From NCBI RefSeq assembly GCF_033954455.1, contig NZ_CP121473.1, forward strand, positions 2,404,501 to 2,468,500: DNA of 64,000 nucleotides. Reading direction: 5' to 3'. The first letter of the stretch is position 1; each line of letters starts with the position of its first letter. Of this stretch, positions 52,830-61,720 are shown in pieces. This DNA comes from Thiorhodovibrio litoralis. GTDB lineage: Bacteria; Pseudomonadota; Gammaproteobacteria; Chromatiales; Chromatiaceae. A program made the translations under genes and the position numbers. Below the pieces are notes generated by a model, which did not search any database, had not been told where the DNA came from, and saw only the letters and a list, made by a program, of their open reading frames with translations.

Positions 52830-54395
52830 CTATTGCACGATCACCGGCACGCCGGCGATGCGTGCCTGCCATTCGCGCGGGCCGCTGGTGTGAATTGACT
52901 CGCCACGACTGTCGACGGCGACAATCACCGGCATGTCGTCAAGCTCGAATTCGCGTATCGCTTCCATCCCCAAGTCCTCGAATGCGACCAGCTGCGAGCG
53001 GCGAATCGCCTTGGCAACCAGATAAGCCGCGCCGCCCACAGCCATTAGATACACAGCGCCGTGCGCTTTGATCGCCTCAATCGTCGCTGGGCCGCGCTCG
53101 GCCTTGCCAATCATGCCGATCAGTCCGGTACCGGCAAGCAGTTGCGGTGTGAACTTATCCATGCGTGTGGATGTGGTCGGGCCGGCCGGGCCGACGACTT
53201 CGTCGCGCACCGCATCAACCGGGCCAACGTAATATATGAAGCGATCCGTCAGATCAACACCATCTGGCAGCGGCGCGCCGCGCTCGAGCAGTTCCAGCAG
53301 GCGCTTGTGCGCGGCATCGCGCCCCGTCAGCACCCGTCCAGACAGCAACAGGCGCTCACCTTTGCGCCAGCTTTGGACCTGGTCGCGGCTGATCTGGTCG
53401 AGGTTCACTCGGCGCGCATCAGCGACTGGGTCCCAATCGATGGTCGGCCAATCCTCAAGCATTGGCTTTGGCAGCTCGGCGGGGCCCGAGCCATCAAGTG
53501 TGAAATGGATATGGCGTGTCGCTGCGCAGTTGGGAATGAGGGCGACCGGCAGGGAGGCGGCATGAGTCGGGAAGGTGCGGATTTTAACGTCCAGAACCGT
53601 GGTCAGACCGCCCAACCCCTGGGCGCCAATGCCGAGTGCGTTTATTTTCTCAAACAGCTCCAAGCGCAGCTGGTCGATTTCAGTTATGGGCTCACTTGGG
53701 GTCTCACTCGACGGGCCGCGTGCGCGTGAATCGTGCATATCAATGTCTTCGAGCAGCGCCTCTTTGGCCAGCAGCATGGCTTTCTCCGCCGAGCCGCCGA
53801 TGCCGATGCCGAGCATCCCCGGAGGGCACCAGCCGGCGCCCAGCTTGGGCACCGTCTCCAGCACCCAATCGACTAGACTGTCGGTTGGATTGAGAATCGT
53901 GAAACGTGCTTTGTTCTCCGATCCGCCACCCTTAGCGGCGAGCCGAACCTCCACCCTGTCACCGGGTACCATCTCGACATGGACCACAGCCGGGGTGTTG
54001 TCTCCGGTATTCACCCGCTTGCCGATCGGCGGCGACACCATGGACGCGCGCAGCGGGTTGTCCGGATGGGTGTAGGCGCGACGAACCCCTTCGTCGACCA
54101 ACGCCTGCAATCCGACATCACGATCCCAGCGCACCCGCATACCGACCTTGACGAAGACCACCACCATCCCAGTGTCCTGACAAATCGGCCGCTGCCCGAG
54201 CGCGCACATGCGCGAATTCACCAGGATTTGCGCCATTGCATCCTTGGCCGCGGGCGAATCTTCGCGCAGATAGGCCGCGTGCAGGGCAGCGAGGAAATCC
54301 GGCGGATGAAAATACGAAATATACTGCAGCGCATCAGCCACGCTGGTGGTGAAATCTTCAGTGCGGATCAGAGTGCCGGCTTCAACTTGGGGCAT
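52830..54395 (-). CDS. fumA: Class I (iron-sulfur) fumarate hydratase
   Basis: 521 residues, normal length for the FumA/FumB type. [4Fe-4S] cysteine regions are QRPICQDTG, LIPNCAATRH and CPPGMLGIGIGG, with the C-terminal beta subunit part beginning VYYVGPVDA-like IYYVGPVDAVRDEVVGPAGPTTSTRMD. It interconverts fumarate and malate in the TCA cycle. The gene is upstream of the BciB-like gene on the same strand. Confidence 0.95.
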   Translation of the reverse strand: MPQVEAGTLIRTEDFTTSVADALQYISYFHPPDFLAALHAAYLREDSPAAKDAMAQILVNSRMCALGQRPICQDTGMVVVFVKVGMRVRWDRDVGLQALVDEGVRRAYTHPDNPLRASMVSPPIGKRVNTGDNTPAVVHVEMVPGDRVEVRLAAKGGGSENKARFTILNPTDSLVDWVLETVPKLGAGWCPPGMLGIGIGGSAEKAMLLAKEALLEDIDMHDSRARGPSSETPSEPITEIDQLRLELFEKINALGIGAQGLGGLTTVLDVKIRTFPTHAASLPVALIPNCAATRHIHFTLDGSGPAELPKPMLEDWPTIDWDPVADARRVNLDQISRDQVQSWRKGERLLLSGRVLTGRDAAHKRLLELLERGAPLPDGVDLTDRFIYYVGPVDAVRDEVVGPAGPTTSTRMDKFTPQLLAGTGLIGMIGKAERGPATIEAIKAHGAVYLMAVGGAAYLVAKAIRRSQLVAFEDLGMEAIREFELDDMPVIVAVDSRGESIHTSGPREWQARIAGVPVIVQ

Positions 54396-54981
54396 GGTTT
54401 GTTACGCAGTAATGCATCGTCGGCAATTTCACGAGCCTTGCCTCACTGGATTGATTGGGACAATAGCCCATCGGCCAGCTTAGGCTCGAACCAGACATCC
54501 TGTAAATAAACCTTTTAACATCAACAGCTTACGCATCGCCGATTCCACATCAGATGCCCATAAATGACTGATCCAGCCCGAACGTGACTACTCTAAGTCA
54601 CGTTTTAGTCACGTTAGACCCGGCACCTTGCCAGAGCCGAGATTACCAGACTTCCAGAGATGAAGAAAACGAACGCCCATAGGACCAATATAGGCACGAC
54701 TATTGCTTCCGTATCGCAAAGGCGTCTCCCGCTTCTGATAGGGAGTCCTCAAAGTCTGTGAGATTGACTTGCATGAAATGGAGGTGAAACCACCCGATTC
54801 CTGAAACGGCATAAGCGGCGGGGCAGGGGAGCAGAAGGCGTGCCTGTATGGCATGGTTTATGCTTTGTTAATGTGGACTGTCAAGATTCAGACACACGGA
54901 AGTCGGCAAAGCCTCCGATCACTTCTTGATCAGGCTGCAAGTCGCGGGGAACCGCCTTCAGAGCACGGATTGTATTCAATA
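54396..54981. other. Non-coding interval at the boundary of the AT-rich island
   Basis: About 585 bases. It holds the fumarase upstream region and the paired motif AGTCACGTTTTAGTCACGTTAG-like repeats near 54594-54616. An 81-residue minus-strand frame (54609-54854) has no recognisable product and is not called. GC content begins to fall toward 54980, marking the left edge of the foreign island. Confidence 0.5.
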
Positions 54982-55332
54982 CTACTTTTTAGATAAATTT
55001 TTTTTCTTAACAATTACCCGTGGATGGTAAAAATCTTCAGTAACCTGAACACTACATGAAAAAACATGTTGCACGTCAGAACAAAATTGATGAAACTCCT
55101 TTTTCAATTTGACCGTCACTTCAATCTTCATTCTAGGTCTTCCCGATCCATCTGTACTCAAATCTAAAAGAGTCCAGTAGTAATTCCAAGCTATTCTCCC
55201 TTGCATAAATAACATTTCCTCGATAATGTCAGGTAAGTACGGGAGTTGCAGCGATACTTTCTGCTTTATAATGTATTTAATGATGTCGAGGTCCTTCGAA
55301 GGAACATCGGAAATGTTATTCTGCCCTTTCAT
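54982..55332 (-). CDS. Hypothetical protein of the AT-rich island
   Basis: 116 residues, lysine- and aromatic-rich, with codon and base use very different from the flanking chromosome. Central stretch LQLPYLPDIIEEMLFMQGRI and a basic end (HPRVIVKKKNLSKK). No family recognised. Same strand as, and just downstream of, a truncated frame at 55372, so probably part of the same acquired operon. Confidence 0.55.
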   Translation of the reverse strand: MKGQNNISDVPSKDLDIIKYIIKQKVSLQLPYLPDIIEEMLFMQGRIAWNYYWTLLDLSTDGSGRPRMKIEVTVKLKKEFHQFCSDVQHVFSCSVQVTEDFYHPRVIVKKKNLSKK

Positions 55333-55371
55333 GAAATAATTTCGCCATCAAAAGTGACTCTGTGAACTGAA

Positions 55372-55596
55372 TCAGAAATTTACAGTAACAAAATACGTGG
55401 CATATGAATAATCAGTAATTAAGACAAGGATGCCTTCTTCTTTTGGCTCATACTGATCGATCATTCCGCCAAGTTTCTCTTTACTTTCAACGGCATCGAA
55501 TAATTCTAATAGCTCCTGACGTGTCCTGTAATTGTGCTTATTGGGAGGTTTTTTACTTAAAGCGCTTTTTGCATAAACTAACATCGCCCCTCGACC
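55372..55596 (-). pseudogene. 3' fragment of an island gene truncated by the IS4 element
   Basis: About 74 codons, from the IS4-family element boundary to the stop at 55372, reading ...LVYAKSALSKKPPNKHNYRT and ending in LVLITDYSYATYFVTVNF. The rest of the gene should lie on the far side of the element at 57957, but no target duplication links the two flanks and the frames do not match exactly, so it may belong to a different gene. AT-rich like its neighbours. Confidence 0.6.
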
Positions 55597-55603
55597 CATA
55601 CCA

Positions 55604-56974
55604 TTACCCATAACTATCCCTGACGCTGCGGTAAGCCTCCAGCGCCATGACAAAATCGGGGATGCGCTGCAACCCAATCCAGAGCGTCTTCGGTCCCGGG
55701 AACCCATCGGATTTGCGGTTGAGAAAGCCGCCCAGGGAGGCGACCATGCGCACCATGGTATCGAGCGAGGGCGGCTGCTCGGGTGGCGCTTGTTTCTGGG
55801 TGACCAGATAGACCGCCTTCCATTCCTCCTCGGCAAAGACCGCATCGCAAGGCAACTCCGGGCACTCGCGCCCGAGCATGGTCAGGTACAGCACCCGCCA
55901 CGCGATGATCATGTACAAAGCGAGCGCCGGCTCCAGGCGCTCGCGCGTCTCGAGCTGCAGCTCCTCGATGCGGCAGCCACTTTTTAAGATCCGGAAAAAA
56001 ATTTCCACTTGCCACCTGCAAAGATACCAGGAGAGCGTCTCGATGGCCTCTTGGGCGCTCTGCACCGCCAGATTGGTCAGCAACAGCCAGTTGAGTGGCT
56101 CCTCGCCGGCGGGCGGATTGACCTCGGTGGCCAGCAAAGCCGTGACCGTGACATCGGGCAAGGTGCGATCCGGGCGCCAGGGTGCCTTCAGGGTCACGCG
56201 CACCACCTTGATCTCCTGCGTGACCTGGCGTGCTTTGGCCCCCTTGGTGGCGGGACGCTCGAAGGTGATCTCGGTGAGCACCGGGGCGGCGTCCAGGGCC
56301 TCATTGAGCTTTCTGCCATCGGCCAAGCAGCGGTCGCGATGCTGCACCCGTACCAGCCAATCGGCGCTGTTCTCGGGGATGGGCGCTTCAACAAACAGGT
56401 CGTAGATGTCGCCCTCGCGATCGGCAACATAGGTCAAGCGCGTGTCGCTCAGTTCCTCGGCCAGCGCATTGACGCGCGCGTAGCCATCGACCCAGCGCAC
56501 GCTTTCTTTCTCCTCCAGTGGGCGGCGCGAGTCTTTGTCCTGGCCCAGGCTACCGGGCTCGCGCACAAAAGTGTGCAAATCCAGCAGCCCCAGCGCGAGG
56601 CGCTCGGGCGTGACCGCCAAGGTGGGATGGATGTACATCCCATAGCGGCTCTCAAAGTTCAGTGGCCCAAGACCGACAATGCCTTTTTTGGTTGTATAGT
56701 CCAGCTCGCTGGTATCTTGGATACACAGCACCCGCGGATGCTCGCGCAGACGTTCTTCGGTACAAGCAAAATGGGGTGCGAGGATCTGCTCGGCGGTGAC
56801 CGTGGGATGATCGAAAAAGCGATAGGCGGCCCGGGTCTCATACCAACCGTTGCAAGCCCCGGGAATACTTTGTGTCGGCTTGGCGCCGAGGGTTTCAAGC
56901 ACCTGTTGGGCGCGATGATTCAGGCGCTTGTCGCCCAGAGAGATGTCCTGCAGTTCAGAGGCCAGCGCGATCAT
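55604..56974 (-). CDS. IS4-family (Tn5/IS50-like) transposase
   Basis: 456 residues from the ATG at 56974, which overlaps the DUF4338 stop. Tn5-like features: DKRLNHRAQQVLETL and PTQSIPGACNGWYETRAAYRFF at the N-terminus, first Asp in IQDTSELDYTT, second in YVADREGDIYDLF, and Glu in RWQVEIFFRILKSGCRIEELQ, then a C-terminal dimerisation region. Complete catalytic triad, so possibly active. Confidence 0.94.
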   Translation of the reverse strand: MIALASELQDISLGDKRLNHRAQQVLETLGAKPTQSIPGACNGWYETRAAYRFFDHPTVTAEQILAPHFACTEERLREHPRVLCIQDTSELDYTTKKGIVGLGPLNFESRYGMYIHPTLAVTPERLALGLLDLHTFVREPGSLGQDKDSRRPLEEKESVRWVDGYARVNALAEELSDTRLTYVADREGDIYDLFVEAPIPENSADWLVRVQHRDRCLADGRKLNEALDAAPVLTEITFERPATKGAKARQVTQEIKVVRVTLKAPWRPDRTLPDVTVTALLATEVNPPAGEEPLNWLLLTNLAVQSAQEAIETLSWYLCRWQVEIFFRILKSGCRIEELQLETRERLEPALALYMIIAWRVLYLTMLGRECPELPCDAVFAEEEWKAVYLVTQKQAPPEQPPSLDTMVRMVASLGGFLNRKSDGFPGPKTLWIGLQRIPDFVMALEAYRSVRDSYG

Positions 56975-57852
56975 GCCACCACCCCCAGGGCGGCGCGGAA
57001 GTCCGCCGCCAGCGGGTAGACATAGATCGCCTTGCGCGGCAGCGCGGCCCGATGGGTGCGGTCGCACTTGCCGCGCCCGGTGGTTTCGCCCAAGTCGTGC
57101 CAGTTGGCGGCACGGTAACAGGTCCCGGCAAAGCGTGGGGTCTCGACAAAGGTCTCCAGCAGCACCAGACGCTCGCCATAGCGGGCGGGAAAGTCGACAC
57201 TGACTTGCCGCGCGGCCAAGGACAGCACCTTGGAGGCGAGGTGTTTGACCTGCACCCAGGGCAGGATGAGGAAGCGGGCGTTGTTGAGCACCCGTCCCAG
57301 GTGTGCTTGGCGCTGCGCGGGCGTCCAGCCAATCCAGCGGTCGCGGGCAGCGACTTTCCAGGCCGCCGCGCCAAAGCCGATGGCGCCGAGCAGACCGCCA
57401 TCCCACTGGATCAGGTAGCGCAGCTGCGCACCAGGCAGGGGACTGTAGCCGAGGTAGTGGTAGCGCTCGATCAGGCCGTTCCATAATTGCGAGGCCCTTC
57501 GATCATCAACGCGCGCCAGGCGCAAGCCGCTGAGCGCGCGCAGCGGGACGGACACTGGGATCGGTTCGGGCCGGGACTCGGGGCGCGGGACGAAGCGCCG
57601 CCCATTGCCATTGCCGCAGGTCGGTGGCGGCAGCACAATGAGCCCGGCACGATGCAACCGCAGCAGTCCCACCCGGGCACTCATGAGCTTGGGGCGGCCT
57701 TGGATATCGGTCCACTCCAGCGCGCGGCACACCCGCCGAGCGATCTCCGCGCGCAGCGGCGGCTGCGCCAGCGCGATCTCCTGGCGAATGCGCGCTAAGT
57801 CGGTCTCGTTGAAAGGGCGCCCACATAAACGGCTTGGAATCGCTTGGTCCAT
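56971..57852 (-). CDS. DUF4338 protein, DruA-like, within an IS4-family element
   Basis: 293 residues. The core LWNGLIERYHYLGYSPLPGA, LGAIGFGAAAWKVAARDRWI, NNARFLILPWVQVKHLAS and TCYRAANWHDLGETTGRGK is diagnostic of DUF4338, the family to which DruA of Druantia anti-phage systems belongs. Here it is translationally coupled to a transposase between common inverted repeats, so it is part of the mobile element. It could assist transposition. Whether it gives phage resistance is unknown. Confidence 0.88.
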   Translation of the reverse strand: MDQAIPSRLCGRPFNETDLARIRQEIALAQPPLRAEIARRVCRALEWTDIQGRPKLMSARVGLLRLHRAGLIVLPPPTCGNGNGRRFVPRPESRPEPIPVSVPLRALSGLRLARVDDRRASQLWNGLIERYHYLGYSPLPGAQLRYLIQWDGGLLGAIGFGAAAWKVAARDRWIGWTPAQRQAHLGRVLNNARFLILPWVQVKHLASKVLSLAARQVSVDFPARYGERLVLLETFVETPRFAGTCYRAANWHDLGETTGRGKCDRTHRAALPRKAIYVYPLAADFRAALGVVA

Positions 57853-57957
57853 GGTCTCCCGTCCCCTTGCTGAAGATGAAAGGGCATCTCAGCAGAACTC
57901 GGGAGCTGTGTCCAGCCCCGGACGACGCTGGGGCGGGGAGATATGGGTAATGGTATG

Positions 57958-58398
57958 AAGCATAGTGCGCTAAAAAAGGCTTATGCCCCAACTTTTTATT
58001 GAAGGTACGTAAACAACTCCGCCGATCTAGCCCAACAGTTTGGCCGGTTTTGTTTCGAAGTAATTTCCCTGCTACTTGTCGATTAACTTGAAAGAATTTA
58101 AGGTGCTCATGGTACCAAATAAAATAATCAAAATCTATCAAGTCGACTAGACAGGTAATGCCCTGACGGCTTAGATTCTCGAGCTTTTCAAAACGGAATT
58201 CAGTGTGAAGAGCGATCTGGCCATGTTTATCATTTCCACTCGGCACAAAATACATTTTAAACATCTGAGTTGGAAAATTGCCGTAAGCGACATTAGTAAC
58301 TCTCCTTGGCAAACCTTTAATCAGTTTTTTCTTCGTTGTTGGGTCATTGGAAAGTTCGGGTATTACAATGATAGAAGAAAGATAGTCAAGTAAATCTA
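57958..58398 (-). pseudogene. Middle/3' part of a split island gene (possible replication initiator)
   Basis: Continues, in frame, the gene seen at 59617-60078 once the IS630 copy and one TA are removed; the join reads KEYCALDLLDYLSSIIVIPE. It ends at the IS4-family element. Visible blocks are TNVAYGNFPTQMFKMYFVPS and ALHTEFRFEKLENLSRQGI, followed by FDYFIWYHEHLKFFQVNRQ. The order of a D-x-x-x-D-F motif (upstream part), a G-x-x-P-x-x-M-x-K-x-Y strand and an (H)TEFRFE strand is reminiscent of rolling-circle initiators of the Rep_trans/RstA/gpII type, but this is a weak resemblance. Confidence 0.6.
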
Positions 58399-59616
58399 GT
58401 ACCTTATTTCGGCTTATGTTGCGAAAACAAGCCGCTAGTGGTATCTCTTAGAGCATTGCAGAAGGAGATACCGCTATGACAAAGAAATATGTAGTCCGTC
58501 TCAGCGATGAAGAGCGTGGTTTGTTGGAAGACCTGGTGAGCAAAGGGCAAGCGGCGGCGCAGAAGATCAAACATGCGAATGTATTGCTCAAGGTCGATGC
58601 CGAAGGGGCGAATTGGAGCGATGCACAAGCCGCTGAGGCGTTCGGTTGCGCGCCGCGCACTGTCTTCAGCATTCGCGAGCGGTTCGTCGAACAAGGATTT
58701 GAAGCGGCGCTTTCACGCAAGCAACGTGAGCACCCGAGCTGCGAGCCCCTGCTCGATGGGGAAAAGCAGGCGCGGTTGGTGCAAATTGCCTGTAGCGAGC
58801 CGCCTCCCGGATACGCGCGCTGGACGTTGAATTTACTCGCGGGGAAGTTGGTGGAACTGGATGTCGTTGAGAGCATCTCGGCACCCACGGTGATGCGCGC
58901 ACTAAAAAAAACGCACTCCAACCGCATCGGCGCAAGTGCTGGGTGATTCCCCCCGGGGAAGACGCCGCCTTTGTGGCGCAAATGGAAGATGTCCTGGAGG
59001 TCTACCGCCGCCCCTACGACCCCAAGAAGCCAGTTGTCTGCATTGATGAACAACCGACCCAGTTGATTGCCGAGACACGCCAGCCCCTGCCGATGCAACC
59101 GGGCCAACCCGAACGCTACGATTATGAATATGAGCGCGCCGGTACGGCGGTGAACTTCATGATCACAGAACCCTTGGGGCAATGGCGCAAAGTCAGTGTG
59201 CGCGAAACCAAAACCGCGATCGATTTAGCCCAAGAAATCAAGACATTGCTGGACGTGGACTATCCCGAAGCCGAGAAAGTCGTTATCGTCTGGGACAACC
59301 TCAATACGCATACGCCCGCCTCTCTGTACAAAGCCTTCCCACCTGAGGAAGCGCGGCGGTTGATCGAGCGCTTGGAAATCCACTACACCCCAAAGCACGG
59401 CAGCTGGTTGGACATTGCCGAAATCGAACTCAGTGTCATGACCAAGCAGTGCCTAGACCGCCGCATCGGCGATATCGAAACGCTTCGCCGCGAAACCGCC
59501 GCCTGGGCAGAACAACGCAACGAGGCCCAAATCGGCGTCGACTGGCAATTCACCAACGACAAAGCGCGTGTGAAGTTGAAGCACTTATATCCGCAAGTTA
59601 AGCTGAAATGAGGTAC
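58399..59616 (+). mobile_element. IS630-family insertion sequence, 1218 bp
   Basis: Imperfect inverted repeats of ~25 bp (GTACCTTATTTCGGCTTA... at left; complement GTACCTCATTTCAGCTTA... at right) flanked by the TA duplication typical of IS630/mariner elements (58397-58398 and 59617-59618). Excision joins the flanking island gene into one open frame. Confidence 0.94.
58476..59611 (+). CDS. IS630-family transposase expressed by -1 frameshift
   Basis: The N-terminal frame (58476-58946, HTH part with WSDAQAAEAFGCAPRTVFSI) and the C-terminal frame (58943-59611, DDE part) are offset by -1. The run of eight A at 58904-58911 is a slippery site; a -1 shift there reads KKNALQPHRRKCWVIPPGED, the conserved IS630 junction, so the full protein is made by frameshifting. 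DDE residues: VVCIDEQPTQL, VIVWDNLNTH and IAEIELSVM. Confidence 0.9.
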
Positions 59617-60078
59617 TAGTGCGCAATATTCTTTCAGGGTTACAAAATCAACAGCAACATCTAGCTCATTAATTGTGATGTCCCCTCTAACTAAAATTTT
59701 ATTGAGTTCTTTTAATAGCTTATTACTTGGTCGTCTCAATCTTAGATTAAATCCATAAACCTTACTCGTGCTACCGGCACCTTTATTTTCCGGAAATGGA
59801 ATCGAAGTATATCTAAAGAATGGGTCCGTTTGCTTTTCTAAAATATCGTCGCATGCCTGTTTGAGGGCAAGGTTGTTCACTCTAATATTTAATACATCGA
59901 AATAGCATAAAACATCTTGTATAAGCTCAGAAAAGATTTGCTGGAATTTTTCTTTACCTAAATAACTGGCCACTGTAGTTCCTCTTTTATATTTATTCAG
60001 CTTATTATGATGTAGAATATTGTAAGTATAAGTATACCCCCCCTCACTAAAACTGGCGTAAATGACTTTTAATATCAT
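59617..60078 (-). pseudogene. 5' part of split island gene (possible replication initiator)
   Basis: Starts at the ATG at 60078 (an upstream GTG at 60135 is in frame) and runs into the IS630 copy. Visible blocks are ILKVIYASFSEGGYTYTYN, VLCYFDVLNIRVNNLALKQA and INELDVAVDFVTLKEYCA. With the part at 57958-58398 it gives one frame of at least ~295 codons. AT-rich. No family certain. Confidence 0.6.
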
Positions 60079-60221
60079 ACATGAAGTTAAACAGTCATTA
60101 CAACTTGCCTTAAGTCTATTCCTTGAAACCTGCACCTATAAAATTGGGACATCCTAACCTTGGTGTTGGATACCGATTATAAATTTATAAGCAATAGAAG
60201 CTCTAGTATCATATTTAAAAC

Positions 60222-60256
60222 AAACGCTGCGCCGCAATAGCGGCGGCGCAGCGTTT
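60222..60256. terminator. Bidirectional rho-independent terminator-like hairpin
   Basis: Perfect 14-bp GC-rich stem AAACGCTGCGCCGC/GCGGCGCAGCGTTT with a 7-base loop, flanked by T-rich sequence on both strands, in AT-rich surroundings between the truncated UvrD-family gene and the possible replication gene. Confidence 0.85.
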
Positions 60257-60306
60257 TATTCATTAAATACTCTTGGTTCTTAAACAAAATAACATGATCA
60301 TAAGTC

Positions 60307-61573
60307 TTAATGTTTAAGTATTCTCACGTCACAATGCTTAAATAGAATGTTCTTTTCAGGTAGAAATCGGATAAGTTTTTTGTTAAAAGTTTTATGATCG
60401 TTCTCTTGATGGATCTTCTCTTGAGGTTGTCCTTCCATGAAAGGTTCTTTATTAAAAAACATTAAATAAAGTCTTTCTTTCGATCTTGTAATAGCAACAT
60501 GAAAAACATTTGATTCTAAAGTCTCATTCCAACGGTACTTCTTTGAAGCACGGTTTCCATCAAAAATATCAATCAGAAAGACATGTTCCCAGGTCTCTCC
60601 CTTGGCCCCATGTTGAGTGCCGACGTAGACTCCATATCTTGAGGGGTTCTCTAATAAGGATCTTAATCTGCGAACCAGTTCCCTAACTGTTATATTTTCC
60701 CCAAAAAGAAGTCCATAACGGTCCAAAACATTTGCAACAGCCATGTTGTATTTTGAGTTAAGGTTCCCTTGAAGGTGTTCCTTAAAAGCCCTCGTCAATT
60801 TTTGAACGCAAAAGTTTCCCTTAACATCAAGAAAAGCGTTTAAAACTCTTCTAGCTTTTTTTCTTATATTTATTTCAATTTCAAGCCTTTTTCCCGGAAT
60901 ACGGCCTCGAAGGTTTGCCGCTACCTCAGATGCTTGGTTTTCAGTTAACCCAAGGTGAACTTGTAAATAGTGACAAAGCGCCTGGTTACCCGAATCCAAC
61001 ACTGCTTCTGAAAAGTCTAAAAACTTCTTAAGGACCTTGAGGTCATCTTTATTTATTTCAGAGAATCCAATCGGAATGCTTAAGTTGAAAAGAAAAGAGC
61101 TCATCTGGTGAAAATCCTTCCGGTACCTCGTGATAACGGCAATCTGATCTAGTCTAACTCCCTTTGTGATTAGCTCCTCGATAAGTCTTGAAGTTTCTTC
61201 TAGAGCATCTTTCCTAGTATTACATTCAACGAAAAGAGGTTTGAGGCCACTCCTGGAGGAAACAATTGTTGGGAAGTTTTTTGGGTTCGAACAGCTGTTA
61301 ACTAGAGCTGCATGCTCTTTGTTCAGGCGCCGCGAATGATTAAAAGTTAGATATTTCCAGTCAGGACGATGTTTAGCAAGCTTCGACAGAGTATTACTTG
61401 ATGAACCTCGAAAAGAATAAATTTCTTGACGATCATCCCCAGTAATAACCGTTGTGTCAGCTAGATCAGCAAGAGCAACAACAAAGATTCTTTCAGCTGG
61501 GCTGAAGTCTTGGTACTCATCAACACAAAACAATTTTGGAGGAACAAAGAAAACATTTTCGTTTTTCGTGAAG
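60307..61573 (-). pseudogene. UvrD/Rep-like SF1 helicase, N-terminus removed by a transposon
   Basis: The frame starts inside the helicase: motif II FCVDEYQDFSPAE, motif III VITGDDRQEIYSFRG, later motif V-VI VGTQHGAKGETWEHVFLI and FHVAITRSKERLYLMFF. The reading frame continues upstream of the first ATG (61533) to about 61573, where the transposon at the right begins, so the Walker A part is beyond it, outside the window or lost. AT-rich, same strand as the other island genes. Confidence 0.85.
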
Positions 61574-61653
61574 GTGAGCCTGAGCAGACTATTTGCGGGA
61601 ATCGGCCGCGATTCTGAGCAAATTCAGTGAGGGAAAACAAAAAACCCCCTCAA

Positions 61654-61715
61654 ACAACTTGACGCAAGTTGTCCGAGAGGGCTGTCTCCGAATTTCGCCA
61701 AAAACCAGGAGACAG
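61654..61715 (+). promoter_or_regulatory. Leader hairpins; one masks the DUF6431-like gene's ribosome binding site
   Basis: Hairpin 1: ACAACTTG/CAAGTTGT (61654-61661, 61665-61672) with a 3-base loop, extended by CCCTC/GAG-type flanks. Hairpin 2: CTGTCTCC/GGAGACAG (61682-61689, 61708-61715), whose right arm is the GGAG ribosome binding site of the GTG at 61721. The second hairpin would block translation, as in IS10/Tn5 leaders that prevent read-through expression. Functional role is inference. Confidence 0.65.
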
Positions 61716-61720
61716 TCCCA

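Larger units (their letters stand above)
55597..57957 (-). mobile_element. Tn5-like IS4-family element carrying a DUF4338 (DruA-like) gene
   Basis: Bounded by 16-bp perfect inverted repeats, CATACCATTACCCATA at 55597-55612 and its complement at 57942-57957, giving 2361 bp. It contains two genes, DUF4338 first and transposase second, overlapping ATGA. No target duplication is visible (left flank ...CCTCGACC, right flank AAGCATAG...), so a deletion or recombination has occurred at one end, or the boundaries differ. Confidence 0.85.

Noticed and set aside
54609-54854. 81-codon minus-strand frame in the gap upstream of fumarase
   Set aside because: No ribosome binding site, no recognisable family, and overlaps repeat-like sequence.
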